From positions 62,001-126,000 of the forward strand of contig SWDT01000111.1 of NCBI GenBank assembly GCA_009193035.1: a stretch of 64,000 bases of DNA, given 5' to 3'. The DNA is from Halicephalobus mephisto (taxonomy: Eukaryota > Nematoda > Chromadorea > Rhabditida > Panagrolaimidae). Position 1 is the first letter of the stretch. Every line of letters starts with the position of its first letter. The notes below the pieces were generated by a model. It did not search any database and was not told where the DNA came from. It saw nothing but the letters and a program-made list of their open reading frames with translations. Below are positions 25,017 to 37,270 of the stretch, piece by piece. A program made the position numbers and the translations under genes.

Positions 25017-28000
25017 ATGCCACGGATATCGCCAGCTTCATCAAAAATACCCCCGTCTTCGTCGCAAAAATGCATTGTTGAATTTGAAGGGGGTTCTTTC
25101 ACAACATTGGCTCCGATTCCTGAAATCCCAAATAATCCAAAACAACCAAAATCCAGAATTTTTCCTTCTTTGAGATTCTTCATGGCTTTGTTGTTGATGT
25201 TCTGCTATGTCGCCTTGGCCGTCTCCACTTCGAACATATCCGTCAGTATGGTCTGTATGATCCGGAAGGAATCAGACAAACCGGAGAACATTGTTCAAGA
25301 TTTGATCAGAATCAGAAGAAGCACAAATAGCTCTACAGTAGAGGAGTTCTTAGATCAAGAATTAGGGGTCCTTGTGAACACAACAAACATGAATGAGACA
25401 GAATCTGAATCCTTGACCAGTTGTGAATTGGCAAGACTACGGAGAAGGGCAATAGAGTTGGAGAAAAATCCAGAATTAATCGATGTTATCGAACAAGAAA
25501 CAGACGAAAACACGAATGTCGAAATCAAGAAATGCCAAGCAGGGGCAGAGTTGATGGAATGGTCCAGTACTGAACAAGGTAAGTCTTGAAATTTCCACAG
25601 ATTTAAATGCAACTTTTGGAACATTTTAGAATTTCGAAATTCGTGTTGAGGAAATATCGTAATAATATAAATTTCTAATTTTTATATCATAATCACCTAC
25701 AATTGAGAATTTTCATTTTCATATAAATTTGAAACATTTTTAATTTTTATATAAACTTAAAATACCTTTGATTTTTATATAAACTTAAAACTTACATCTT
25801 TAATTCTTATATAAACTTAAAATATTTTTAATTTTTATACAAATTTAAAACTTATGTCTTTAATTTTTATATATATTTCTAATTTTTATATGAATTTAAA
25901 ACTTGCATTTTTAGGTATCGTGTTCGCTGCTCAAAACGCCGGCTCTCTTGCCATGTTGGTTACTGGGGCTTTTGCTGATCGTCTGAATTCGAAATGGTGT
26001 ATCATCATCTCCCTGTCTCTCTTGATTATCTCGAATGCTTTAATCCCAGCCGTTTCATCGATCTCAGTTTGGTTCGTGATAATCCTACGAGTTTTCACCG
26101 GGTTCTCTGATGCTCTTCTTCAACCTTCTACGAATTCTATGATTACCCGGTGGTTTCCCCCTAAGGAAAGACCATTCGCGATAGGATTGATCACTGGAGG
26201 CAGACAGATAGGCACATTGATAATTTTGCCGACGGCAGGAGTGCTGTGTGAAAAAAAGAATTTCCTTGGAGGCTGGCCATCGATATTCTACGTTTCTGCT
26301 TTCATTGTGGCGACAATATTGATGTTGTGGATTTTGTTATCTGCAGATAAGCCTTCTAAACATTACTGTATAAGTAAAAAAGAACAAAATTTCGTCCAAG
26401 AGAAAATCCAAGAAGAAAACATCGGGAAAAGAAAAGAACGAAAATCCGTCCCATGGAAGTCCATCGTCACCTGTGTTCCGCTCTACGCAGGGGTTGCTGC
26501 CCTCATATGTCACGAGTACCCCCTAGTAATCATGCTACAACTGTTACCAAAGTACATGAGCGACGTTCTGAATCTAAGTAACGCCATGAACGGAGTAATA
26601 TCCGCCGTTCCCGTCGTCGTTTTGTTTGTCTCAAAAACGTTGAGTTCGTCGTTGGCTAGTCTCATCAACAGCAGAAAAAGAGGTGAGATTTTTAATTTCC
26701 ATTATTCCTAAAATCAGAAAAGTTTAAAAATATCAACATACCTTCGGTAAAAAAGTAGTTTTTTTTCTTGATCGTGGACGACCTGGGAATCAGTGTTCGT
26801 CAGTTTCGAATTCATATATCAATTTTCTTCGTCGATGAAATATTTCTTTTTTGAATACGAAATTTTTGATTTCGTTGAAATCCATTGAAAACTAGTTATA
26901 TATTTACAGTATTATTCTTCAATAATAATGTAGAAATAGTAGGTCGTAACTTAGAAACAATAATTAATAATCCATAGAATACTCCTGAACTAGACTCAAA
27001 AAATTGATTTCATTCTTAAGTAACGCGTTATTTTTTTAACTTTTCATATAAAAACAGAAATTTTCGTCGAGAAATCAACTAAATGTTCACTATTAAGAGG
27101 AATTTTTTCTTTCTATTCTTAGGTAACACATTATTTTTTTTAACTTTTCATATAAAAACAAAAATTCATGTCGAGAAATCAACTAAATGTTCACTATTAA
27201 GAGGAATTTTTTCTCTCTATTCTTAGGTAACACGTTATTTTTTTAACTTTTCATATAAAAACAGAAATTCATGTCGAGAAATCAACTAGATGTTCTTTAT
27301 CAATAATTTAATGTTTATTTTTAAATATTTTTTATCTTCTTATAAATGTGAAAACTTAAATTCAGATAGTTTAAATTAACCAAATTTGTACAATTGTAAA
27401 ACCTAGAAATGAATATTAATTACTAAAATTCGGTTTTTAGGAAGATTCCTCGTCTCCAGGACGACCTTGGTGAAGATTTTCAACGGCGTTGCTTCCTTAG
27501 GTCTGGGAATCTGCATCGGACTGGTTCCATTGATGAACGGGGACGGACACAGCACTTTGGCCATCGTTTTGCTCTGCTTAGCCAATGCTTTTGCCGGTAA
27601 GTTGAATTACAAAAAATACTTTAAATATATTCTAGGTTAAAATTCCATAGAAACTTCTAAAATAATTTTAAAATTTATCATTATACTAAAGAATCAGATT
27701 ATCATTATTGAAATAGAATAATTTTAGAAATTTAAAATTTATTATTTTAATAAAAAATCAGATTATTATTATTGAAATAGAATAATTTTAGAAATTTAAA
27801 ATTTCTTATTTTAGTAAAGAATCAGATTACTATTGTTGAAATAGGGTAATTTTGAAAATTTAAAATTTATTATTTTAGTAAGGAATCGAATTATTATTAT
27901 TGAAATAGGGTAATTTTGAAAATTTAAATTTCTTATTTTAGTAAAGAATCAGATTATTATTATTGAAATAGAATAATTTTAGAAATTTAAAATTTGTTTT

Positions 28001-28505
28001 AGGGATGCATACCCCCGGGGTCCAGACGGCCCTCCTCCAGCTGGCTCCTGCGTACTCTGGGATCGTCACCGGAATCGCCTTCGGATTTGTCGCTGTTTTT
28101 TCGATCTTGAATAAGATTATCTCCAGTACGATTCTGACTTCTGGAAGCCTCAAGGAATGGACTTTGGTTTTCGAAATCAGCGCAGTGATCGCTGTTTTGC
28201 CAGTTTTCTTCTTCACAATCTGGGGTTCTGCCGACAGACAACCATGGGCAAGTCAGAAAAAATCAAAAAGTAGAAAATCCAAAAAAAATTTCCAAAAAAT
28301 AATAACAATCGAAAAACCACAATTTACCGTAGGACTTGCGAAAGAAGACGACTACAGTATCGCAAACGGACTAAAATTTACGATGTTTTTGAACGACGCA
28401 GAAAGCATAGACGAAGTCGAAACAGACGACGATATTTCCGGCTCCAGAAGTCTCGACAGCGAAGAAACTGGAGCTACAGAACTCGATGACGAAGGCAAAT
28501 ATTAA
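25017..28505 (+). CDS. SLC17-family MFS transporter (phosphate/sialin/vesicular anion type)
   Basis: A multi-pass membrane transporter; SLC17 members move organic anions or phosphate across plasma, lysosomal or vesicle membranes. Exons 25017-25578, 25915-26682, 27441-27596 and 28003-28505 join through phase-1 introns (each rebuilds Gly) to 662 aa. TM1 is at about 53-76, followed by a long loop with N-glycosylation motifs (NSS, NTT, NET), as SLC17 members have. Then come IVFAAQNAGSLAMLVTGAFADRL (TM2 and loop), ITRWFPPKERPFAIG, a central basic loop with PWKSIVTCVPLYAG, and PGVQTALLQLAPAYSG in the last exon. The Ser/Lys then Asp/Glu-rich tail (about 575-662) is longer than usual. The ATG lies one base after TTTTCAG. 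AATAAA is at 29001-29006. Substrate cannot be deduced. Confidence 0.88.
27000..27300. repeat. Three ~110-bp tandem units in SLC17 intron 2
   Basis: Each unit contains TTAACTTTTCATATAAAAAC, GTCGAGAAATCAACTAAATG and ACTATTAAGAGGAATTTTTT. Intronic, noncoding. Confidence 0.75.
27650..27995. repeat. Five ~70-bp tandem units in SLC17 intron 3
   Basis: Units share AATCAGATTATTATTATTGA and AATAGAATAATTTTAGAAAT. The array nearly fills the intron up to its acceptor. Confidence 0.75.
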
Positions 28506-29115
28506 AATCCAAACCAGAATCCACCAAAACTTCCAGAATCAAGAATTCTAAAATTCCCAAAATTCCATTTTTTTAATTTTGTAATTTTAAATCGGGAAAA
28601 TTTCAAACATATCTAAACTCAAAATTTTTTTAAATTTTAAATTTTTTTTTTAAATTTTTGATTTTTTTTTTAATTTCAAATTTTTTTTTAATTTCTAAAA
28701 ATTCGTCTCGAGACAATTCCATAATAATGTGCATTTTAAAAATTTTATTTTAGTCTAATTCTAGTCGAAAAATGCTCATATTACAGTACTTGCATTTTTC
28801 TTTTTTTTATTTTACAATTTTTAATAATTTTTCTTTTGTGCAATATTCAAAAATTGGTCTTTTTTAAAAGCTTTAATTTGTTTGTAAATTTTAGTCTTTC
28901 CCTATTTAGGAATTCCTGGGAAAAATCAAACATTGTACTATAGGACTAATCTCGAAGCACCGGGTACCACTTGTGTTGCTTTAGTTTTTCAAAATTGTTC
29001 AATAAACAACTTCGCTTACCGTAATCAAGTTTATCTTCAAACATTACCACAAAGTTAAAACAGAAATACAGTTAAAAAATCCCATACAACATGAAAAATT
29101 AGTCGAATCCACAGA
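28506..29115. other. Convergent 3' intergenic region, SLC17 / mcm-6
   Basis: 610 bp between two stop codons facing each other. It holds AT-rich sequence and the plus-strand poly(A) signal at 29001-29006. No clear AATAAA for the minus-strand gene was seen. Confidence 0.5.
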
Positions 29116-32100
29116 TCAGATTTCGAAGTCAGGATTGTCCACCAGGAATGGTTCTCCATTTTCATCTTTGTCCATCGTAATCAGGACATTCTCCACATCA
29201 ACCAGACGCTTGATGACCAACTCCAGGACTTTCGTCTGTTTCGTAATGTCATCAACATTCTCGAGTTCATCTTCAATGAGATTCAGGTACCAATCAATGA
29301 GGTTCTTCTTCTTAACTCCTGTCCAGTTCTCATTTGTTTCCCTCTCGTCATCACGTCTAATATGAAGAACCAAAAGCTCACGAATTTTCACATAGTCATC
29401 GTACGAAATTTTAACCGGTTCGTGAGTTTGTTGACCTTGAGCTTTTTCAACAACAGGATCAGCATTCTCAGGTTGCATATTTTCATCCGTAACATCCATG
29501 TCCTGTCCAAAAGCAGAATCATTTCCGAAATCATCTTCATCAAGTTCGACTTCAGGTTGATCCAGTCGAACAAAGCACTTTGTCAAAAGTTTCGTTGCAG
29601 ATTCCACATGTTCAGGAGTGATTTCATTAACACATTGAAGTCTGGCCAGAGCTTCCGAGAGACGAATCAACGACTCCAATTGACGTACTGTAGAACGAGA
29701 ACTCATTTCAATCATCGAATTTCCTGTTCCAATCCGAAGTTTTTTATATTCCTCACGTAATCGATCTGCCGCTTGAGGAGAAATCTAAAAACAAATAAAA
29801 TACATTAAAAAAATTTTCAAAAATTGACTTACCGTAGGCATGAGATGTTTGACAAAAGAAATATACTTTCTGACGTCATCTACAGTATATTTCGGTTTTC
29901 TTTTTTCTGCAACGTAAGAATTCATAGCATTGTCGATAATTCTCTTCGCAATGGCGTAATCCAAAGTATCGTTACATTCATCAGTAAGAACAAAAAATAA
30001 ATCAAAACGCGACATGATTGGTTCACTCAATTGGATATTGTGACGAAGAGGTCTTGCTTTATCGTACCGACCACCCACAGGATTAGCTGCAGCAAGAATA
30101 GAAGCACGGGCATTCAAAGTCGCTTTAACTCCAGCCTTAGTGATCGAAATAGTTTGTTGTTCCATAGCTTCATGAATAGCAACTTGATCTTTTTGGTCCA
30201 TTTTATCAAATTCATCAATACAACAAACACCCTGAAAATAATCACATGAAATTTTTTCACAAAATTAAGTTGATACACATTTCTGAAAATTTTTAAATTC
30301 AAAAAAAAGTTAAAATTATAATTTTCCGGTGATTTTTGATTTTTCAAAACTATATTCAAAAAAAAATTTTAAATCGAGATTTTACAGAACACAATCACCT
30401 ACACTTACGTAAGTTTTTTACATATCAAAAGTATCCATGTTTCGGAAATCACAAAATTTAAATAACCTTCAAAACCTTTTAACTTTTTTAGTGTCAAATT
30501 ATAAAATTACGAAACTTACATTATCTGCCAACATCAGAGCTCCTGCTTCAATTACAAAATCCATTGATTCTTCGTCACGAACTACAGCAGCAGTCAAACC
30601 AGCTGCAGATGAGGCTTTACCGGAGGTGTAGACAGCTCTTGGAGAAAAATTCTCAACTGCTTTTAAAAACTGACTTTTCGCACACGAGGGATCACCGACG
30701 AGAAGCACGTTGATATCTCCTCTGAGAGTAGTTCCAGGAGATGATTTCTGGACTCCACCGCAAAGCATCAACAATATTCCCAATTTAACATCATCATTGC
30801 CGTAAATATTCGGGAATAAAGCTTCTCTCATATGACGGAAAAGTTCCTTATCTTGAGCCATTTCCATCAGCAGATTACGGTCAGCAGAAGACAACAGTTG
30901 CCAATGACTCTCGAAATCGGTACCAATGATCTTGAAATTGATGTCATCGAACATCTGGAGAGTTGGAGTAACACCAGTACAGAGAAAAGCCAATTTGTAG
31001 TTCAATTCACGAACTCCAAGAGACTTCAATCCCTGAAGACCACCAGCATCTCCTCCTCTTTGACCTTTTTGTTTCGATTTGTTGTTGGCCCGTTGTCCAG
31101 GAGCAGAAAGAACAGAAACATCAGGAATAGTGATCAACATGCCAGTGAAATCACAATGATCTCCAGGCTGAACTTTCTCAACTGCTTCTCCCCGAAGAAT
31201 CACGTCCACATTACGGGGAATACAACCACGCGGAAGCTCTTCTTGGACTTCCTGGATCCGAACACGTTGAAAGTCGACAAATTCGGATTCATAAAGATCC
31301 AAAGACCAACGAGTTCTGTTTTGACATTGAGGGTTGCTGCATTGACTTGGCTGCAAAGAGAATTTAAAAAAGCATGATATTAAAAATTAAAATTTTTGAA
31401 AAATGATCTCGGCGGGAATTTCCAGAAACATCTACAGGTCAAAGTAGATCCAAGTGATCTTTTTGAATTTACATAGTTTAATTCTGCTATTCCCTGATCA
31501 ATTTCTAAAAATATATCCTATCCATAGGGATCTGGAGGTTTAAACCAGGATTGTACAAATACAAAGTCTTGTCTACTCTCTGAGATTAATGCTGCTGAAT
31601 AAAAGTATCGAGAAATACTTAAAAACCATAACTAAGGTCAGATATCCCGTAAAAAATCAATCGTTATTCTATTGTGAAATAATAAAAACCAACCACAGTG
31701 TATCGGAAGTGTTGAACAACACCTCTGATCGTGACTCCGCACTCGTCACAGACGAAGGTTCCTCTCCACAACTCGGGATGAACGGGATGAGTTCTGACGA
31801 CTTGTCCGGAGATCTTAACCAAGGTTCCGACTTTGTAGGACTGCAGTTCTCGAACGGCTTCCTTGTTCGGGACGTCGGAGAAATTGACAAACAGCTGCTT
31901 CTGCTTCAGGAGACCTTGGCTTTCGGCGTCGTTGACCAATTCCAAAGCGATGTTACGGACGGCTTCGCAGAGGTAAGGGTAAAAACGGTAAAATTGGACA
32001 AGCAGAGCTTGAGAAAGCAGGTTGTCGTGTTCGTGAATGTGACGGAAACTGACTTGAAGGGTGTTCCGTTCGGGGGTAGCGAGGTTGCGGATCTCTTCCT

Positions 32101-32650
32101 CGTAAGCTACGGCGCCTTCTTCGGTGTAGCTGAAAATTCACGAAACTCACATTGTGTTTAAAAACCTCAAAATGAAATTTTTAAAAGTTAAAACAGCCTA
32201 TGTAATGACCGTTTTGTGCTCTTATAGGATTTCGCAACAGGTTATATCTCCTTTGTTGAGAAAATTACAAAACTAACGTCGCACGAATTTGGAACTTATT
32301 AAAAATTAAACATAAATGAAAATGTTTTTATACTTCAATTTTATAATTTTTACACGATTTTTTAACCAATTGTTAGAACTATGTTATACCTGAACGGACC
32401 TGGGGTACTTCTGGACCAGTTATGTGGAAATTTAAAAACATCCATTTCCGCAAGTTAATGATATATTAAAACCTCAACAGACATTCAAAGAATCATAATT
32501 GATGTCAAAGTATTTTATCAAAAATGATCAATTTTCTGTATGGAAAAAAACAAAATTCAAAACATACGTTCTCAAGAACTCTTCGAATTTCTGCTGAAAA
32601 AGAAGAGCATCGTCGTCTTTCACTTGACGTGCAGCAGGGACAGGATCCAT
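29116..32650 (-). CDS. mcm-6: DNA replication licensing factor MCM6
   Basis: One of six subunits of the MCM2-7 ring, the replicative helicase motor. Exons 32568-32650, 31694-32129, 30520-31350, 29833-30231 and 29116-29784 join to 805 aa, the family's usual length. The N-terminal domain has [17 protein letters not shown], diagnostic of MCM6 over MCM5, and a zinc finger split by intron 2 (CDECG...CSNPQC, about 150-181). [19 protein letters not shown] follows at about 195. The AAA+ core has Walker [10 protein letters not shown], Walker [12 protein letters not shown] (start of exon 4) and an arginine finger in MSRFD. The winged-helix end is acidic. A TTTCAG acceptor lies ten bases before the ATG, suggesting trans-splicing. 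It is divergent from mrps-9 across 413 bp with E2F-like sites. Confidence 0.95.
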
Positions 32651-32714
32651 TGGGGTTAGACTGAAATACAATATAACTATAAAAATTAAGAATAAAATAA
32701 AAACATCACGTTAT

Positions 32715-32980
32715 CAAAGAAGATCGAAAATTCAGCGCCACGAATTCCCGCGTTTTTAAAACTGAACTAAACAGGTCCAAAGTTTCCACTCAGGATACTG
32801 GTTTGGTAATTTTTAATTACTTTTTTCAGTAATTTAAATGTTAAAAAAGCCTTAAAAATAAAAAGTAAAATATGAAAATTGTCAGAGAAGACTGAATTTT
32901 GCGCCAGGATTTCCCGCGTATTTTTTAAAACGAAGACAAACCGGGCCAAATTTTTCCAGTTGAGACACTGGCTTGGACTT
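32715..32980. promoter_or_regulatory. Divergent mcm-6/mrps-9 promoter with duplicated E2F-like block
   Basis: Two imperfect ~80-bp copies, about 170 bp apart, share CAGCGCCACGAATTCCCGCG (32733-32752) and TTGCGCCAGGATTTCCCGCG (32899-32918), then a second common part ending near TACTGGTTTGG and CACTGGCTTGG. TTTCCCGC matches the E2F/DP consensus and GCGCCA resembles a reverse half-site. MCM genes are known E2F targets in animals, so this fits cell-cycle control. Binding is inferred. Confidence 0.55.
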
Positions 32981-33063
32981 CTTTGAGTTTTTCCGTCGTG
33001 ATCCCTGCTTTTTTGCTTCGTCTTTTTTCTTTTAAATTTATTTTATTTTTTTTCTTTCTTACT

Positions 33064-34673
33064 ATGTCCATGACCACCAGCTGGAACATCCTTTCGAAAC
33101 AGTTTTCAACGTTGAGGCTCCTGAATCCGACGAGTTCCGTCGTGCAGAATGTCATCAGAGGTAGCGTCTTAGAAATCATTCGTTTTTATATCAAAATTTA
33201 CCTTTTTCTCTTCAGGAACTCAATCAACAGCTCAAGAGACCTCGTCTGCTTCTCCAATCCAGCCTCATACTCAGTTGAAGTCCGTCAGTAGGGCTCTAGA
33301 AAGGTATTTGAAAAATGTTCGAGAATACGAAAAGATGATGGCCAAGGAACGGGCGGAATTTGAACTCGGCAAGCGATATCTGGCTAATATCATGGGATGG
33401 GATCCCACAACCCTCACTCAAGATGATATTGACAAGGCTATCGAGTATCTTTTCCCTTCCGGATTGACGGACAAGAAAGCCAGACCTGTGATGAAGCCTC
33501 CAGAAGAAATTCTTCCAAAATTCCACAAGTATGAATTCGACAAAGAGGGAAGACCGAAAAATTCATTGTTCTTCACTTTGAAACCTAAATTTTTCGGATT
33601 GTTATCGGTAAAGCGAGGATTTCAGTTTCAAATCCATAAACTTCAATTTTCAGGATATTGGGAGAAAAACCCAGTTCTTGGTCCGAGATTACGATCACCA
33701 GATTAGCAAAGGACTCAAACCAGACGTCGAGGAGCTAAACTTGACTGGATCTACTTGGATGAGTGCTGTGGATTTGCAGAAGAAATTTGGAGAGAAAATT
33801 TCCGATGAAATGGTTGGTTTACCTAAAAGTGACATGACTTTGTAATTTTGGAACTATTGGTTGTAATTTGTGAGGCAGACTTTAAGGATATCATGTACAG
33901 CTCAAGTTGTGGGACATATTCTGAGAACTTTACTAATATGCAGTATTTCTCTGTCTTTGTATAGTAACAGATTACATTCAATAGTTTTGAAACTAAGGAC
34001 CATAAAACTGTTCTATTCCTCCTTTTCAGTATGCTCAACTTGTCATTGCCTTTGAGTACCTGATCAGCCTCCCCATGGCCTCGAGGGAGAAGGATTTCAT
34101 CATGGAGTACAGAGTTCCTATCCTTGTTGGAAGTGGAAAGGCAGTTCTCTTTGGTCCCGAAATCCCATCTGTTGAGATCGATCCTGTTACAAATAGAAGA
34201 ATGGCGACTGTCAAAACTAGGTGCAAAGCTGTCTGGGTCGAGGTAACAGTACGAGATGCCGGAACAGGGAAATACACTGTCGATGGTCATCATTACGATG
34301 TTTTCAGATCACTCATGGCTAGGTGTGTTGTGTGTTAATTTCAAAAATTAACTAATTCCATTTACAGGGAGAATTTGATTGCTCCGTTATTAGTAACGGA
34401 CATGTACGGAAGGATAGACATTGAGGCCAAAGTCGTAGAAGGTCCTTATGGATTGTCCATTGTTCCCAGAGCCGTTAGACATGGAGCTTCGCTTGGAATT
34501 GCAGCATTGTTCCCTGAGACTGTAGAAAAATTGAGAGAATGTAAGTTATAAATTTAGCGATTTTTTGGAAAATACTTTCAGTGAACATGCTGACGATGGA
34601 GCCAAGGAGGAAAGAAAGAAGTAAGGTCAATCAACCTGGAGCTCGTGCTAAATGGATCTGGAAGAGGCGTTAG
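33064..34673 (+). CDS. mrps-9: Mitochondrial small-subunit ribosomal protein S9 (uS9m)
   Basis: A component of the mitochondrial small ribosomal subunit, near the decoding site. Exons 33064-33160, 33216-33607, 33654-33812, 34030-34322, 34368-34540 and 34582-34673 join to 401 aa, matching animal MRPS9 length. The N-terminus (about 1-33, Ser/Thr/Arg with few acids) suits a mitochondrial targeting peptide. Residues 60-165 are the MRPS9-specific N-terminal extension (GRPKNSLFFTLKPKFFGLL). The uS9 domain is C-terminal, with YGLSIVPRAVRHGASLGIAA and the typical basic end EPRRKERSKVNQPGARAKW...KRR that reaches toward the P-site tRNA in ribosomes. Most introns are 41-55 nt. The start is the in-frame ATG that gives a short leader; earlier in-frame codons read hydrophobic nonsense. 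Confidence 0.92.
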
Positions 34674-35209
34674 TTGAATATAGGAAATTTTAAGTTTGTT
34701 GTTATGCAAATTTGGGATAAATATCCTTCAAAAACTACTTTTTGCTAGAGAAGTATCTTCGGAGAACATCGTTGAAGATTTGAGCTTTGTTTATGAGGCG
34801 GATAATAGTGGTCCTGGAGATTTTTATAGAATGAAGCAGGTAGAAGATCTTTGTTTCGATCTTCTGGAAGTTTTGGATTTTTATGGTGATTGTGATATGA
34901 TAGGGGTACTCTGGGAAATGATGGGGGTTTGAAGAATTTTATTTTATTTCAATTTTTAAATGAAGTTTATTTTGGAAAATACTGTTTAAGCGGCAGTTAT
35001 CACTAGTATATGCTTTTTAAATTACAGTTTAATTTTAATAATACAAAAATCAAAAACGACAGTTATGCAAGCGAGGTGTAATTTCATATAAAGTTAATAA
35101 TTAATCCATAACATTATAGTTTAAAAATAATTTTTCATAATGGAATTGTTTTTTAAAAGTTTTGAAAATATTTGAATTATAAATTTGATATTGTTGGGAT
35201 GGAAATTAG
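34674..35209. other. Spacer after mrps-9
   Basis: A 78-codon open frame (34696-34932) follows the mrps-9 stop codon. It has no recognisable family, and I treat it as 3' UTR or spacer. The rest is AT-rich. Confidence 0.4.
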
Positions 35210-35490
35210 ACTGGAGTAGAGAGCATCTGAGGAGATAACCTGAATGTCAAAAAATATAGAATACTGTATGGGATGAGTGAGACCTGGTTGTCTTATTTTG
35301 GAACTTGTTATGTAGATGTTAGGACAGAAACTAGGCTAAAGAGCATTTAAAAAATAACCTGGATATCAGGGAACTTGGAACACTGTAGGGTATGAATGAG
35401 TAGGCTAGAGAACATTTGAAAAATAATTTGGATATCAGGAAACTTGGAATACTGTAGGGCACGAGTGAGAATCTCGGTTGTCTTGTGTTC
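35210..35490 (-). repeat. Inverted copy of the 240-800 dispersed repeat
   Basis: Three degenerate copies on the minus strand, recognised by AATACTGTAGGG and CTGGATATCAGGGAACTTGG, the reverse complements of the words at 240-800. Noncoding. Confidence 0.7.
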
Positions 35491-35717
35491 GAATTACGTT
35501 ATAAATTATATTCTTATTGTTCTAGTAAAGATTATTAATATACTTTTGATTTCTATCCTGATAGACATGAATGATGATTAATTTTATGATAGATTTAATG
35601 TTTTTTGAAGAACGAAATTCTGTTTTTAATGATTTTAACTAATGGTGAATTTGTGGGAAATGATGACAAAAGAACCTTCAAAAAACTACAAACAAAAGCT
35701 TCATAAAACAAATGTCA

Positions 35718-35970
35718 ACAGAACTGTCGCAGAAAGCGAGAAGACCCCTAGCATGAAAACCCTTAAAATCCAGGAACTCAATTTGCACGCCAAAGGACAG
35801 ACAGAAGCAGAGGAATACAGGAGCGACACCACGGCACCAGATTAGGTCGAGAAGAGTTGTTGTTAATTACTTTGTATTGTTGACTGCTGGAATAAAGCGA
35901 CCAGTTAACAACTGTCAATTAAAAAAAAGGTCAGATTTCTTTACAAGAACGAAATTGTCTGTTGAGATTA
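35718..35970 (+). repeat. Dispersed direct repeat, copy 1
   Basis: Shares AACTGTCGCAGAAAGCGAGA, TTTGTATTGTTGACTGCTGG and GCGACCAGTTAACAAC, in the same order, with 39376-39640. The part TGTTGACTGCTGGAATAAAG...CCAGTTAACA is a near-palindrome starting TG and ending CA, suggesting an LTR or solo element. The upstream part is open for 67 codons here but broken in the other copy. Confidence 0.6.
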
Positions 35971-36234
35971 CATCAGATGTTTCAATATTTTCGAAACTTT
36001 CAGTCGTGGATATCCATCTGGATTCCCGAAGAAATCCAAGAATTGTAATCAATCGTCGTTATATATCAACTTTATCCTAAAAAACAACACTCGGCGAACG
36101 ACAATAGTGCTTTAAGAAGTTTTTTCGTATTCTGATCACAAGACGTTTGACATTTAAAATAAAATTGGCATTAGTGGTCACAACACCAAGTGTTTAAAGT
36201 TACAGTAATAAAGATGGATGAATCTCAATCAGTA

Positions 36235-36399
36235 ACTACACAAAAAAGTAACTTTCAGCTCAGTAACAGATATAAATCGTCACTATTATTTTTTAATTTT
36301 CGTCACAAATGTCGAATATTAAAAAAGTGACGATTGTATTACATTTTTGTTACATTTCGCAATTGTTACAAAACCGAAAATTACTTTTTTGTGTGTAGT
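36235..36399. mobile_element. 165-bp MITE with ~22-bp terminal inverted repeats
   Basis: Starts ACTACACAAAAAAGTAACTT; the reverse complement of its right end is ACTACACACAAAAAAGTAAT. Inside, GTAACA...AATCGTCACT is mirrored by AGTGACGATTGTATTAC, so the whole element can fold on itself. No transposase. Confidence 0.75.
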
Positions 36400-36795
36400 C
36401 ATCTGCAATACTAGCTTCAAAAATTTCAAGAATAAACTAAAATAATAATTTCAGAGGAATTTGGAAATTTTTAAACAGTTCTTGGAAGACTTAAAATTGT
36501 ACTTTTTTGTAATTTCCTAGAATCTTCCAAAATCGATAAAAAATTTTATTATTATAAAACTTAATATTTTTGCGAAAGTTTCTCAACACGGATCTCCAGA
36601 ATTTCATAGAATTTAAAAAATTTTCAATATGTTGATGGTATAAAGTCGATATAGGTGGTTTTAGATTAATTTTCAACGACTCAATCGACTTGTTTCAATT
36701 GTGGAAAGAGATGTTTCTCTTTCAAAATAAATTTTTCCCGTTCCAAGTCTTCAATTTTCTCAATGCACAAACTACCAAGTAATTTTTGAGTTCAT
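36400..36795. other. Spacer between MITE and proline-rich gene A
   Basis: AT-rich sequence with no gene seen. AATAAA for gene A lies on the minus strand at 36796-36801. Confidence 0.5.
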
Positions 36796-36865
36796 TTTAT
36801 TCCAACACCAATCACAGCTTATAAAATTGGACCAAATTCAGGATCATTAAGGAAGAAGATCCAGT

Positions 36866-37270
36866 TTAGCCGCGACGTGGTGGAGAGCGTCTTCCGCCAA
36901 AAGGTGGTGGAGGGTGTCTTCCTCCGAAAGGTGGTGGGGGACGTTGTCCGTCACGTGGTGGTGGGGGACGATCTCCGTCACGTGGTGGGGGACGGTTTCC
37001 ATCATGTGGTGGTCGAGGATGATCTCCATTGTCACAAGGAGGACGACCTCCATCAGGAGGTGGAGGAGGGCGAGTTCCATCAGGAGGTGGAGGAGGGCGA
37101 GTTCCATCAGGGGGTGGAGGAGGACGAGTTCCATCAGGAGGTGGTGGAGGACGACTTCCATCAGGGGGTGGTGGAGGACGAGTTCCATCAGGTGGTGGAA
37201 GCTCACTAGTCTCGAATTGAGCATAAGCCACAACCACAAGCAAAGCCAGTCCAATGATGATCAACTTCAT
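36866..37270 (-). CDS. Secreted proline-rich repeat protein, paralogue A
   Basis: No known family recognised. A single exon encodes 134 aa. Residues 1-18 (MKLIIIGLALLVVVAYAQ) are a classic signal peptide ending near AYA-Q. The mature part is almost wholly tandem PPPPDGTR/PPPPPDGSR hexa- to nonapeptides, six before one conserved cysteine (GGRPPCDNGD) and variant DG/GG repeats after it, with a basic end (GGRRSPPRRG). That single Cys, shared by all three paralogues, could permit disulfide dimers. The start is the ATG after TCTCAAAG; an upstream extension would need a non-ATG codon. TATAAAAG lies about 50-60 bp upstream, with no splice acceptor near the ATG. AATAAA is at 36796-36801. The reverse frames are also open because repeat units are multiples of three. 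A cuticle, gland or antimicrobial role is possible but unproven. Confidence 0.85.
   Translation of the reverse strand: MKLIIIGLALLVVVAYAQFETSELPPPDGTRPPPPPDGSRPPPPPDGTRPPPPPDGTRPPPPPDGTRPPPPPDGGRPPCDNGDHPRPPHDGNRPPPRDGDRPPPPRDGQRPPPPFGGRHPPPPFGGRRSPPRRG

Noticed and set aside
29116..32650. Initial reading as MCM5
   Set aside because: The [11 protein letters not shown] and [11 protein letters not shown] blocks are specific for MCM6.
34696..34932. 78-codon frame after mrps-9
   Set aside because: No family features, no acceptor before it; likely 3' UTR.
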